A stretch of DNA of 64,000 nt, taken from positions 682,001 to 746,000 of the forward strand of contig NC_019791.1 of NCBI RefSeq assembly GCF_000317795.1, written 5' to 3'. The DNA is from Caldisphaera lagunensis DSM 15908 (GTDB lineage: Archaea; Thermoproteota; Thermoprotei_A; Sulfolobales; Acidilobaceae). Shown here in pieces: positions 53,591-62,778 of the stretch (the first letter of the stretch is position 1; the number at the start of each line of letters is the position of its first letter). Below the pieces are notes generated by a model. The model searched no databases. It worked only from the letters and a program-made list of their open reading frames with translations, and was not told where the DNA came from. A program made the position numbers and the translations under genes.

Positions 53591-53653
53591 TGCCTGTGAT
53601 TAGAAGCTGGCCGCTTCTGATAAATAATGAGGAGGGGCCAAAGCGATGAGGCA
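53591..53653 (+). ncRNA. C/D box small RNA candidate
   Basis: Terminal stem TGCC/GGCA (53591-53594, 53650-53653). C box GTGATTA (53596-53602), D' box CTGA (53617-53620), C' box ATAATGA (53624-53630) and D box ATGA (53646-53649); both C-type boxes match RTGATGA in six of seven positions and the D' to C' gap is three bases. Spacers of 14 and 15 bases fit archaeal C/D guides. By the D+5 rule the D' guide GCTGGCCGCTT would methylate a G in AAGCG of its target, the D guide GGCCAAAGCG a U in CGCUU. A TATA-like CATAAATAATAAAAAG lies about 25 bases upstream. Targets not identified. Confidence 0.65.
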
Positions 53654-53663
53654 TTTGCAAATA

Positions 53664-54548
53664 TTATTTATTAGAATTGCTTATTTTTTTAAATTTTTTT
53701 GGATTTATAAAATTAAAAATTTTTGTATAATCTGATTCATTTAAGCCAAAAATATCTGCTTGTTTAAATGTCTGTGCCGAAGTTCTGATTAAGGGTAAAA
53801 CTAAATTAGCATCAAAGGCTGCTGAGTTCGCATATTCCAAGTCTTTTGCTGCTAAAGAAATTTTAAATGATGTTGGATGATTCTCATTGATAATTCTATC
53901 TAAATATTTACCAACAAATTGCTTAAATATTGTATTTTCCATTATTTCTTTTACTTTTTCTTGGCTTATTCCATAGGCATCAGCTAAAGTTAGAGATTCA
54001 CTTAGTAATTGTATAGATGATATGAGCATAGAGTTATATATTAACTTTGCAATAGAAGCTTTGTAACTTTCTCCTTCTATTTCAATAATTTTTCCAGCCG
54101 ACATCAATATGCCCATAGAGTATCTTACACAATTCCTTTCTCCTGCAACTAGAAAAATTACATTTCCTTGAATCAAATCATGTGGATTTCCTATTATTGG
54201 AGCTTCAACATAACATGCACCAAGTTCTTTTAATTGTTTTGAGGCAACCATGCTTGCCTTCGGAGTAATTGTAGATGAATTTATAAATAATAATCCATCA
54301 GATCTCCTCATTTGCGAAATGATATCATATAATGCATTATCATCAGAAACCAATGTAATTGCTACATCGGCATTTTCAATAGCTCTCCATGGTGTTTCAT
54401 AAACAGTTGCATTTATTTTAGATGCAAGACTTTTTGCTTTATCAATAGTCCTATTCCATAAAAATATTGTAAATCCTGTATTTGCAAGCCTTTCTGCTAT
54501 CGCACTGCCCATATTCCCTGTTCCTAAAACTGCTATTCTTACTGTCAT
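53664..54548 (-). CDS. beta-hydroxyacid dehydrogenase family oxidoreductase
   Basis: 294 residues. NAD(P)-binding VLGTGNMGSAIAERLANTGFTIFLWNRT, then SSTITPKASMV and YVEAPIIGNPHDLIQGNVIFLVAG (in place of the usual DAPVSGGxxGAxxG), and the catalytic lysine in ASIAKLIYNSML. It belongs with 3-hydroxyisobutyrate/6-phosphogluconate-type dehydrogenases or glyoxylate reductases. The substrate loop differs from the best known members, so substrate is unknown. Confidence 0.85.
   Translation of the reverse strand: MTVRIAVLGTGNMGSAIAERLANTGFTIFLWNRTIDKAKSLASKINATVYETPWRAIENADVAITLVSDDNALYDIISQMRRSDGLLFINSSTITPKASMVASKQLKELGACYVEAPIIGNPHDLIQGNVIFLVAGERNCVRYSMGILMSAGKIIEIEGESYKASIAKLIYNSMLISSIQLLSESLTLADAYGISQEKVKEIMENTIFKQFVGKYLDRIINENHPTSFKISLAAKDLEYANSAAFDANLVLPLIRTSAQTFKQADIFGLNESDYTKIFNFINPKKFKKISNSNK
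53681..53700 (+). terminator. poly-T terminator for the sRNA candidate
   Basis: Two runs of seven T (53684-53690 and 53694-53700), about 30 bases past the sRNA end, are typical archaeal termination sequence. They overlap the coding end of the convergent dehydrogenase gene, so their purpose as terminator is inference. Confidence 0.35.
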
Positions 54549-54702
54549 AAGGGCTACCCATGATATTACTTATAACAATCTGAAATAATTAATGTTTCTA
54601 GAAATGTTTTTCATTAAAATTTTTCTTTTTAAATGTTTTATAATGAGTTATTTAATAAAATTAATTAAATTCTAATTAGTATATATAGATAGGAAATAAA
54701 AA

Positions 54703-55449
54703 ATGCCGGAAAAAGTATGCCCAGTTTGTGGAAGGTCTAGTAATGAAGTAGAATTTGTTGATAGATTCTGTAGAGATTGTTTTATTAAATATAAAGGTAT
54801 TGCTAAGATACCTGATAAGGTTGAATTCACATATTGTAATATTTGTGGATCATATAAATATTTGGGTCAATGGGTATCAGGATTAAATTCGTTAGAAGAA
54901 ACTTTGGATAGCTTTTTGAGAATTTATGTTACTGAAAAGATGAGGCCTGTAAATCCAATAAAAGAGATTTATATAAAAAATATAGAGTTTATGGAATCAA
55001 ATCAAAATTTTGTGAATGCAAGAATAACAATAGAAGGAATTTATAATAACTTGGTATTAAAAGAAGATAAATTACTAAGTATTCAACTTAATAAAACAAT
55101 ATGCCCAATATGTTCTTCCATTAAAACCCAAAGGGGTTATAATGCTATAATTCAAATCAGAGGATATCTTGGCAAAATTCCTCCAGATCTTTATGCTGAA
55201 GTTAAGAGAGAAATTACAGATATCATGAATAGATCAAGGGGAGAAATAATAAAAGTTGAAGAAATGAAAAACAATGGAATAGATCTATACATAAGGGATC
55301 ATAGTTATGCAAGATCTTTAGCTTTAAAATTTAAACAGGAATATATGGCAAAAACTATCGAGACTTACAAATTGATCGGAGTTAACAAAGATGGTTCAAG
55401 GAAAAGTAGACTATACATTTCAGTAAGAATAGGTGAACTATATCATTAA
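54703..55449 (+). CDS. NMD3-family ribosomal export/assembly protein
   Basis: 248 residues. Two zinc-binding pairs at the start (CPVCGR, CRDC) and one further (CNICGS, CPICSS) with KTQRGYNAIIQIRGYL and LYIRDHSYARSLALKFKQEY, which are NMD3 hallmarks. In eukaryotes NMD3 exports the 60S subunit; archaea have shorter forms, used in large-subunit biogenesis. ATG 54703 has GGAAATAAAAA upstream. Confidence 0.9.
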   Translation: MPEKVCPVCGRSSNEVEFVDRFCRDCFIKYKGIAKIPDKVEFTYCNICGSYKYLGQWVSGLNSLEETLDSFLRIYVTEKMRPVNPIKEIYIKNIEFMESNQNFVNARITIEGIYNNLVLKEDKLLSIQLNKTICPICSSIKTQRGYNAIIQIRGYLGKIPPDLYAEVKREITDIMNRSRGEIIKVEEMKNNGIDLYIRDHSYARSLALKFKQEYMAKTIETYKLIGVNKDGSRKSRLYISVRIGELYH

Positions 55450-55855
55450 GTAAGGGTAAAGATTTGTCAACTCACACTCTTTTATACTTCTTATTCCGTA
55501 GACCTTCAAAGCATAGCAGAGTTTATATCATGAAAACATTGTATTAGTAATAAGAAGAGTTTGTTTTTCACCTAAGATTTATGATTCCAAGTAGATGACC
55601 TAGCTTTTCAATCAAGGTATATTTTAGTATTGTGTTTAGTTGATGAGTTAAAAGATGAGAATAAGTTTTTAACTTATAATTCAAATAAATTTATTCGTTT
55701 AATAAATTATTATAATAATAATTGATTATAGATCTATTAAATATATAAAATTATCAATTTGTAAATAATAAACAAATCTAAAATTATTTATGTATTTTGC
55801 TTGAAACAGTATAGTTTAAGGATTTTAGTTTACTATTTAATAGTGGGGCACTAAG
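55450..55855. other. non-coding gap before the DNA polymerase gene
   Basis: About 400 AT-rich bases with no credible coding frame. A TTGATGA at 55639 resembles a C box but no D box accompanies it. The final 100 bases hold the polymerase promoter (AT-rich, TATA-like) and GTGGGGC shortly before its ATG. Nothing else stands out. Confidence 0.5.
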
Positions 55856-58255
55856 ATGGAAAATTTGCTTGCTTTTCAGCTTCTTGACATAAGCTATGAT
55901 ATAGTCAATAATACACCAATTATAACAATATGGGGAAGAGATTCTAATAATAAAAAAGTGTTATTAATAGATAAATCATTTAGGCCTTATTTTTATGTTC
56001 TATTAGATGATAAAGTAAATATAGATAGTGTTAAGGAAGATATTCAAAAACTTTCAAAGACTAGAAGTCCCATAGTAGGTATTGAAGAAGTTAATATGAA
56101 TTATATAGGTAGGCCTGCTAAGGTATTAAAAATAACCACAGTAATTCCCGAAAGTGTCAGGGAATATAGAGAAACAATAGCTAACATAGATGGGGTAAAA
56201 GAAGTTTTGGAAGCTGATATAAGGTTTTCATTTAGATATACACTAGACAAAAACCTATATCCAATGAGATGGTATAAGGTAAAAGTTAAAGCAATAGATA
56301 ACAAATTTAATTATAGAGTTGATGAAATTTATGAGATAGATAGTGATATATTAGAGGATGAAACAAGAATTAATGTTGATCCATTAGAAAATTTAAAAAT
56401 TATGGCATTTGATATAGAAGTTTATAATCCTCAAAGAACTCCTGATCCAAGCAAGGATCCAATAATACTTATTGCTATAAAATTTAATTATAGCAAGGAT
56501 CCAATAATACTTGAAGCAAAAGGTCACGATGATAGCCAACTATTGCATGATTTTATTGAACTGATTAGAAAAGAAGATCCAGATATAATTGTAGGATATA
56601 ATCAAAATAGATTCGATTGGCCATATATAATTGAACGCAGTAAAGTCTATAAAATAAAATTAGATATAGGGAGAAAAGCCGATTCAGCACCCAATCCAAG
56701 TGTTTTTGGCCACTATTCGATTCATGGAAGGCTAAATGTTGATCTATATGATTTTGCTGAAGAGCTACAAGAAATCAAATTTAAATCATTGGATGAGGTA
56801 GCTGATTATTTGGGGGTTATGCCTAAAGATAAAAGAGTTAACATAGACTGGTGGCTTATAGCACAATATTGGGATAATATGGATAAAAGAAGCACATTAA
56901 AGCAATATGCTATAGACGATGTAGAATCAACTTTAGGCCTTGCCTATAAATTCTTGCCTTTTGGGGCTCAATTAAGCATAATAAGCGGACTACCAATGGA
57001 TCAAGTAGTTGCAGCAAGTGTTGCATTTAGATTAGAAGCAAGACTTATGAGGGAAGCAAAGAAGAAAAATGAGTTAATGCCCAACAGGATTGAAAGAAAT
57101 ATAGAAACATATATAGGAGCAGTTGTTTTAAAGCCAGAACCTGGAATACATGAAAATGTAGCAGTTCTTGACTTTGCAAGTATGTATCCAAGTATTATGG
57201 TTAAATATAATATTGGACCTGATACTTTATTAAAAGATGGAGAAAATTGTAAAATAAGAAATAGAGCGCCAGAAGTAAATCATGAGTTTTGTTTTGATAG
57301 GCCTGCATTTATGAAGATGGTATTAGAAAGATTTTTAAAATGGAGAAGCGAAACTAAGAAGGCAATGAAATTATATAAAGAAGGATCTCCAGAATATAAT
57401 TTATTGAATGAAAGACAGAAAGCAATAAAGGTTTTAGCAAATGCTAGTTATGGCTATCTTGGATGGGGGGCCGCAAGGTGGTATTGTAGGGATTGCGCAG
57501 AAGCAATAACAGCATGGGGTAGAGATTTAATATCAAATACAATAAACTTTGCAAAATCTATAGGATTAAAGGTTTATTATGGAGATACTGATAGCGTTTT
57601 TGTTGATAATGATGAAGATAAAATAAATAAATTAATTAATTGGATAACTAATGAACTAGAGTTTGATATTAAGGTTGATAAAGTATATAAGAGAATATTC
57701 TTTACAGAAGCAAAGAAAAGGTATGCGGGATTATTGGATAATGGAAAAATAGATATTGTAGGATTTGAAGCCGTTAGAGGAGACTGGAGCGATTTGGCTA
57801 AAGAAGTACAATCAAATATTGCAGAGCTCATATTAAAAACAGGTGATCCTAAGAAAGCAATAGAATATATAAAAAGCATCATTGAAAGTCTTAAGAAAGG
57901 TGAAATACCTCTTGATAAATTAATTATTTGGAAAACTTTGACAAAAGAAATTAACGAATATGAGGCAGAAACCCCTCATGCTTATGCAGCAAAGCTAATG
58001 GAGAAAATGGGTTATAAAATAACACCAGGAAGTAAAGTTGGATTTGTAATAATAAAAGGCCCTGGTTCTATATCTAAAAAGGCAAGACCATATTTTATGA
58101 TTAAAGAATCAGACATAGATACAAATTATTATATTGACAAACAAATTATCCCCTCTGCTCTAAGAATACTTAGTTATTTTGGAATAACAGAAAAAGATTT
58201 GAAGGTTGGGACAAAACAACCTTCATTATTTGATTTTTTAGGTGACTCACGTTAA
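55856..58255 (+). CDS. polB: family B DNA polymerase
   Basis: 799 residues. Proofreading exonuclease: ExoI AFDIEVYNP, ExoII GYNQNRFDWPYI, ExoIII YAIDDVEST. Polymerase: motif A DFASMYPSIM, motif B KVLANASYGYLGW, motif C YGDTDSVFVD; all catalytic acids present. The length and plain domain layout fit the crenarchaeal replicative PolB-type (B2/B3-like) enzyme; I cannot rank paralogues without a search. The end LFDFLG can act as a PCNA-binding motif. Its stop overlaps dnaG by nine bases. Confidence 0.95.
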   Translation: MENLLAFQLLDISYDIVNNTPIITIWGRDSNNKKVLLIDKSFRPYFYVLLDDKVNIDSVKEDIQKLSKTRSPIVGIEEVNMNYIGRPAKVLKITTVIPESVREYRETIANIDGVKEVLEADIRFSFRYTLDKNLYPMRWYKVKVKAIDNKFNYRVDEIYEIDSDILEDETRINVDPLENLKIMAFDIEVYNPQRTPDPSKDPIILIAIKFNYSKDPIILEAKGHDDSQLLHDFIELIRKEDPDIIVGYNQNRFDWPYIIERSKVYKIKLDIGRKADSAPNPSVFGHYSIHGRLNVDLYDFAEELQEIKFKSLDEVADYLGVMPKDKRVNIDWWLIAQYWDNMDKRSTLKQYAIDDVESTLGLAYKFLPFGAQLSIISGLPMDQVVAASVAFRLEARLMREAKKKNELMPNRIERNIETYIGAVVLKPEPGIHENVAVLDFASMYPSIMVKYNIGPDTLLKDGENCKIRNRAPEVNHEFCFDRPAFMKMVLERFLKWRSETKKAMKLYKEGSPEYNLLNERQKAIKVLANASYGYLGWGAARWYCRDCAEAITAWGRDLISNTINFAKSIGLKVYYGDTDSVFVDNDEDKINKLINWITNELEFDIKVDKVYKRIFFTEAKKRYAGLLDNGKIDIVGFEAVRGDWSDLAKEVQSNIAELILKTGDPKKAIEYIKSIIESLKKGEIPLDKLIIWKTLTKEINEYEAETPHAYAAKLMEKMGYKITPGSKVGFVIIKGPGSISKKARPYFMIKESDIDTNYYIDKQIIPSALRILSYFGITEKDLKVGTKQPSLFDFLGDSR
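56450..56512 (+). repeat. 21-bp direct repeat in the polymerase exonuclease domain
   Basis: AGCAAGGATCCAATAATACTT occurs at 56450-56470 and 56492-56512, 42 bp (14 codons) apart in frame. Each copy encodes SKDPIIL, giving DPSKDPIILIAIKFNYSKDPIILEA just after ExoI. Identical codons suggest local duplication. Confidence 0.9.
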
Positions 58256-59524
58256 ATCGCTAAAAGTTGCGAATTTTACATCTCCTCTTTTAGATGATAT
58301 TTTGCTTCCTATTCTAGCACCGATAAGCAATACAATTCCTTTTTCTCCTGCTAAATCTAGAATTCTTTGAGTTATAATACCATCAAATATTATTGCATAC
58401 GCAGAATTTTGCTGAGCCGTGTCTAGCCATGTAAATAGATCTCTTACTTTTATTCTAGTTATTTCTTTCCAGTCCCTATCATAGATTATTGCTTCTAAAG
58501 TACCCTTAATGTTTTTTATATTATCTATAACCTGTTTTGGAACTACTAATTGTGAAACTAATTCATGTTTTTGCTCTACTTTTTCTTCTTGCACTACTTG
58601 TTGACTTGGTGTTTCTGGCTGTACAATTTCTTCCTTCTTTTCAATTTTTTGAGTTTCAGGAAGTGTTTGTTCATGTGCTGCCTCTGCTTCTTCCTTAGTT
58701 TCTTTTATACTTAGGAGTTGTTGTTTAACTGCTTCAGCTGGCATCATTTGTGATAATGCCCTCGCAATTTCTTTGCCAGTTAATTGCTCAACTTCCATAT
58801 CTTTTGGTGCTCTAGCAACGTAGTCTACATGAACCTGGTCTAGTAGATTTTTTAATATGAGGTCTCCACCTCTATCTCCATCTACAAATGCTATTACTTT
58901 TTTGTTTTTTGCCAGTTCAACTATTGTCTGAGGTACTTTCTCTCTAGCACCTTCTAGCGCAACAGTATTTGTATAGCCATATTTCATTAAATTAATTACA
59001 TCAGCCCTCCCTTCTACGATAATTATTGTATCTGCTTTCTCTACATCAGGACCAGCTGGCAGTCTTTCTTCTCCAATTTCTATCACTTTAGCTTGGACTT
59101 CGGGTTTTTGTGATATTTCTCTCAAAATCTCTTTTATATCAGGTTCTTGTTCTTTTACTCTTTGTAATAATTGTCTAGCTCTTTCAACTATTTTTTGTAG
59201 TTTTTCTATCCTCAGATCTTGTATATCATCTATTGTTATCCTACTAGTGTATGGGCCTACTCTATCAACGCTTTCAATCATGGCCGCTAATAAAACGGTT
59301 TCTACTCTATCTAAATTGCTCGGAATTTGCAATATACCTACTGATTTCGTTCCTTGGTATTTCATATCAATATGTACTCTGCCTATTTTATCTTTATTTT
59401 GTAATTGTTCTAAGTTAAACTCACTTCCTAGCAATCCTTCAGTTTGCCCAAATACTGCTCCAATTACATCGTGTTTGTCAACTCTACCGTCAACCTCGAA
59501 CGAAGCTTTAATTAAATACTTCAC
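58247..59524 (-). CDS. dnaG: archaeal DnaG primase-like protein
   Basis: About 425 residues. The start VKYLIKASFEVDGRVDKHDVIGAVFGQTEGLLG is the archaeal DnaG N-terminus. Toprim domain: TIIIVEGRADVINLMKYGY and IAFVDGDRGGDLILKNLLDQ. In archaea DnaG associates with the exosome and may also prime DNA. GTG 59524 with GGGTG six bases upstream gives the conserved start. An ATG at 59614 in the same frame would add 30 poorly conserved residues encoded by the leader repeats, so I do not favour it. It converges with polB. Confidence 0.92.
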   Translation of the reverse strand: MKYLIKASFEVDGRVDKHDVIGAVFGQTEGLLGSEFNLEQLQNKDKIGRVHIDMKYQGTKSVGILQIPSNLDRVETVLLAAMIESVDRVGPYTSRITIDDIQDLRIEKLQKIVERARQLLQRVKEQEPDIKEILREISQKPEVQAKVIEIGEERLPAGPDVEKADTIIIVEGRADVINLMKYGYTNTVALEGAREKVPQTIVELAKNKKVIAFVDGDRGGDLILKNLLDQVHVDYVARAPKDMEVEQLTGKEIARALSQMMPAEAVKQQLLSIKETKEEAEAAHEQTLPETQKIEKKEEIVQPETPSQQVVQEEKVEQKHELVSQLVVPKQVIDNIKNIKGTLEAIIYDRDWKEITRIKVRDLFTWLDTAQQNSAYAIIFDGIITQRILDLAGEKGIVLLIGARIGSKISSKRGDVKFATFSDLT

Positions 59525-59538
59525 TTTTTGCACCCTTT

Positions 59539-59593
59539 TTGGAGGTATACCAGATTGGAGGTATACCAGAAATATGATTTGCTGGTATACCTC
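59539..59593 (-). promoter_or_regulatory. dnaG leader repeats with alternative hairpins
   Basis: On the plus strand, a perfect 16-bp tandem repeat TTGGAGGTATACCAGA (59539-59554, 59555-59570) is followed by the inverted copy CTGGTATACCTC (59582-59593). In the dnaG mRNA the promoter-proximal arm can pair over 12 bp with either downstream copy, giving two exclusive hairpins with loops of 12 and 28 bases. All three contain the palindrome GGTATACC, spaced 16 and 24 bp, so a DNA-binding protein could also use them. It lies between the TATA-like element near 59650 and GTG 59524. Confidence 0.75.
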
Positions 59594-59673
59594 AGTAGGG
59601 CTATCTCGCCCCATTCACCAATATTGCTATTTCTCTCAGAGCATATAAATTTATAAAAATTTTTAATTAAAAA

Positions 59674-60777
59674 TTATCTTGTTATTCCTTTTAAGATCTC
59701 TTGAGCTAATTCTTTTATATCATCTTTTTCAAATAATTTTCTAACAGGCTTTAACATTTCTATTAATGAGTTAGCTGTTGCTGTTTTTAAATCAAGAGGA
59801 TGAACCTTTCCATTAGCATACTCATTTTCTAATTCATTGTATTTTTCAAATATAATTGTTCCACCATATTTTTCAGGTCTTTCTATAACAAGCTTAAAAC
59901 CGTTTTGGGGAAATAGAAGATATTTGTTTATATCTAATATGGGATTAAATTCCGTTTGTCTTGGAGGACAATATGCATTCATTATTTTATTCTTTATATC
60001 TTCTTCACTGTCATTAACAAATATTGCAGTATTTGGTTTTGACTTGCTCATTTTATAGCTTGCAGCTTGTTCATCTATTTCTCCAGTCTCCATTCTTTTG
60101 CCTCCATCTAAGCCTGTCAATATTGGCGTATGCAATCCAATTGGTTTCTTTGCATTAATTTTTTCTGCAATTTCCCTTGCCAAAACATGTGCTTTCCTTT
60201 GATCTAAGCCACCTAATGCTATATCTAAATCCATGTATATTATATCGCTAACCTGCATAGCTGGGTAAATTAATTTTGATGTATCTAAATCCGCTTCATC
60301 CATATTTCTACCCATTATTGTTAAAGCCCTCTTCATTCTAGCTAGGCTTGTCATTTTCATTACTTTTATTACCAGTGCCCAATAATCTTTATCTCTAGCC
60401 ATTTTTTCTGCATCAACAAAATTTATCTTATCAACCTGTACGTTTAATGCCTTCATAACATCTCTAGTTAATCTTGCAGCTTTTCTAATGAGCTCCATGT
60501 TACCTCCTAGTTTATCGTTTATCATTGCATGCCATGTAGCCTCAAGCAAATTAAATTCGACACCTGCATCAATTAAATCCTTTACCTTATTCATCCATAC
60601 GATCCATCCTAGATGGGGTAAACCGCTCGGCTCGAAACCCAAGTATCCTTTCATTTTGATTCCATTTTCTATTTTCTCTTTTAATTCATTTTCAGTTAAC
60701 ACTTCTGCTAAATTTTTCTTTATTAATTCAAATTTCTCATAGGCATCCAAAAATTTTTGCACCTCTCTTATTTTCAT
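59674..60777 (-). CDS. tyrS: tyrosyl-tRNA synthetase
   Basis: 367 residues. GYLGFEPSGLPHLGWIVWMNKVKD (HIGH region), YPAMQVSDIIYMDLDIALGGLDQRKAHVLAREIAEK (tyrosine site) and the KMSKS loop SYKMSKSKPN. The size and motifs are the archaeal TyrRS type. It adds tyrosine to tRNA-Tyr. Transcribed toward dnaG, with about 60 bases between. Confidence 0.95.
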   Translation of the reverse strand: MKIREVQKFLDAYEKFELIKKNLAEVLTENELKEKIENGIKMKGYLGFEPSGLPHLGWIVWMNKVKDLIDAGVEFNLLEATWHAMINDKLGGNMELIRKAARLTRDVMKALNVQVDKINFVDAEKMARDKDYWALVIKVMKMTSLARMKRALTIMGRNMDEADLDTSKLIYPAMQVSDIIYMDLDIALGGLDQRKAHVLAREIAEKINAKKPIGLHTPILTGLDGGKRMETGEIDEQAASYKMSKSKPNTAIFVNDSEEDIKNKIMNAYCPPRQTEFNPILDINKYLLFPQNGFKLVIERPEKYGGTIIFEKYNELENEYANGKVHPLDLKTATANSLIEMLKPVRKLFEKDDIKELAQEILKGITR

Positions 60778-60809
60778 ATTTGTTATTATTAGAAGTTAAA
60801 TAAAAATTT

Positions 60810-62051
60810 TTAAGGTATTTTGGCTCTCTCGAACTCAATACCCCCATTTATTGGTTTTGTTGCATCAATACCCATTTTTGATGTTAAACCATCTTTAGCG
60901 CTAGGATCAAGGGTTGAACCTCTTGCATTATTTACAATTACCAAGTTTTTATCTGCTTGAAATCTTGTTGCTATGGCCCACTCAACATCATTGATATCAT
61001 ATATATTGATATCAGGGTCTACAACAACTACATGTTTTAAGCTTGGATGAGCAGAAAATGCTGCTAATATGGCATTTTTTGCATCTCCATCATGATTTTT
61101 TTCTATAGAAATTATTGCATGTAACCACCCTCCACTATTATAGGTGAGGTTAACGCCATGGACCTTCGGAACTACTTTAGATACTGCATTATATATACTA
61201 GCTTCTCTTGGAAATCCCATTAATACAGCATGCTCATATCCACCTGGTAAAATAATATGACTGGTTTCATCAGGATTTACATAAACCTTATTTGCAATTA
61301 GTATTGGTTGCTTTCTTACTTTATCATATCCCCCCATAGCTTCAACAAATGGTCCTTCGTCAGCCATTTTTTCAGATATGAAGCCTTCAATTATAGCCCC
61401 AGTTCCATAGGGTATAGGATTTTTATGAATTGGAGAATTATAAACCTCAAGACTTCCCAAAATGTTTGAAGCAGCTTCTAATTCAAAGTATCCTAAAGGT
61501 GGAGAATGAGAGGATGCTAAAACTATAGCTGGATGAACACCAATAATAACGGTAACTGGAAGCATTTCTCCATGCTTTAAAGCTTCATTGTATAAATAAT
61601 ATAGATGTCTTGGAACTATTCTAACAGCTGCCTCTTTTTCATTTAATAGCATTATTCTATGTATGCTTGCATTACATATACCTTCATAGCAAGATATTAT
61701 TATAGAACTGGTTAAATAATATCCTCCATCTTTTTCGTAAAATTTAACGAAAGGTAGATCTTTTAGGCTACCTTCTTTTAATTTTGGTTCTCCAACAAAT
61801 TTTAATTCACCCTTTTTTGAAAAAGAATCCAATAATTTGTTATATGCTTCTTCAACATTATTAACATGCAAAGCCTTTAATACCTTTTCTTTAGAATCAA
61901 CGACATTACCTGAACTTATTTGCATTACATTTTCTACATGAAAAGTTTGTGCGGTTTTTGATCCCTGTTTTGATTTTAAAATTTTAGATACCTCAAAGTC
62001 TCTAGATAATTTTCCGCAATATTCGCTACCAACTTCATCAATAAATCTCAT
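60810..62051 (-). CDS. UbiD-family decarboxylase, possible anhydromevalonate-phosphate decarboxylase
   Basis: About 413 residues. MRFIDEVGSEYCGKLSRDFEVSKIL, ASIHRIMLLNEKEAAVRIVPRHLYYLY (ENxxxxRxxP-like prenyl-FMN region, with N, R), PVTVIIGVHPAIVLASSHSPPLGYFELEAAS and GPFVEAMGGYD fit UbiD. Crenarchaea use such a protein in the archaeal mevalonate pathway to make isopentenyl phosphate, and this length matches. ATG 62051 lies in the TAATG overlap with the upstream gene; ATG 62066 is also in frame. A prenyl-FMN cofactor is expected. Confidence 0.8.
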   Translation of the reverse strand: MRFIDEVGSEYCGKLSRDFEVSKILKSKQGSKTAQTFHVENVMQISSGNVVDSKEKVLKALHVNNVEEAYNKLLDSFSKKGELKFVGEPKLKEGSLKDLPFVKFYEKDGGYYLTSSIIISCYEGICNASIHRIMLLNEKEAAVRIVPRHLYYLYNEALKHGEMLPVTVIIGVHPAIVLASSHSPPLGYFELEAASNILGSLEVYNSPIHKNPIPYGTGAIIEGFISEKMADEGPFVEAMGGYDKVRKQPILIANKVYVNPDETSHIILPGGYEHAVLMGFPREASIYNAVSKVVPKVHGVNLTYNSGGWLHAIISIEKNHDGDAKNAILAAFSAHPSLKHVVVVDPDINIYDINDVEWAIATRFQADKNLVIVNNARGSTLDPSAKDGLTSKMGIDATKPINGGIEFERAKIP

Positions 62052-62677
62052 TAATGATCCATCCAATTTCTACTCCCTCTCAAAGCTATAACCATAGCGG
62101 ATCTTACATCTTTATCCTTAAATATCTTGAATATAGGAGTTTTTGGCATGTTTTTTGCCACATCATCTTCCCTTACTATTTTATATGAAAGACCATTTTT
62201 TATGAGAGAATTTCCTGCGGTTATCCAGCCTTCACCAGAACCAAGTATTACTTCCTTATTAATATGAGGAATTTTTTCTAATTCCTTCTTAATTGTATTA
62301 CCTATGGTATTGCAGGAGACTTTACCTTCACCTATAATTAATCCATCCCCTAAAATTACATAACCACATGAAATGCCTGGGTCTATCCCAACTATTACAT
62401 GATCAAATTTACTTTTTGGATAAACTATTGCTTTGAATAATGCGACTTCTGGATCTTCTTCGTATATTACATTTTTAAGGTGTTCTATGTTTTTATAATA
62501 CACATCATATTCTGGCGTATTTTTTAATGGAGATATTATTACACTAGTTTCAGAATTTATGTAGTCATTAATTATTATTATTCCTTGTTTTTCAAGAAGT
62601 TCTTTTTTACTTTTTATAATCTTTATAGCCTTATAATCTCCCCTTAGGCACATTATTATTCTATTTGTCGAATTCAT
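62051..62677 (-). CDS. RNase H-fold (RuvC-like) protein, uncharacterised
   Basis: 208 residues. VIVGIDPGISCGYVILGDGLIIGEGKV is a first catalytic-strand motif of RuvC/RNase H-like nucleases with Asp in IDPG; LGSGEGWITAG supplies a possible second acid and KDVRSAMVIALRG a third. The first 90 residues are a separate alpha/beta domain. It may be a nuclease or a fold relative without activity. Cotranscribed with the UbiD gene through TAATG. GGTGT precedes ATG 62677. Confidence 0.6.
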   Translation of the reverse strand: MNSTNRIIMCLRGDYKAIKIIKSKKELLEKQGIIIINDYINSETSVIISPLKNTPEYDVYYKNIEHLKNVIYEEDPEVALFKAIVYPKSKFDHVIVGIDPGISCGYVILGDGLIIGEGKVSCNTIGNTIKKELEKIPHINKEVILGSGEGWITAGNSLIKNGLSYKIVREDDVAKNMPKTPIFKIFKDKDVRSAMVIALRGSRNWMDH

Positions 62678-62778
62678 ACACCTCTATCATCTTCATTTAT
62701 TTAATAACAAATAAGAAGTTAATTAATTTTTATACTTAAAAATTCCTCGAAATAAGATATTTATAATTAAAATTTTAA

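Noticed and set aside
55450-55560. Minus-strand peptide-like frame YALKVYGIRSIKECELTNLYP
   Set aside because: Only about 28 codons, runs into the end of the NMD3 gene, no start or similarity I can name.
55637-55660. TTGATGA resembling a C box
   Set aside because: No CTGA-type D box or terminal stem at suitable distance.
59525-59614. Upstream ATG of dnaG adding 30 residues
   Set aside because: The extra residues are encoded by the leader repeats and do not match the usual DnaG start; GTG 59524 has a better binding site.
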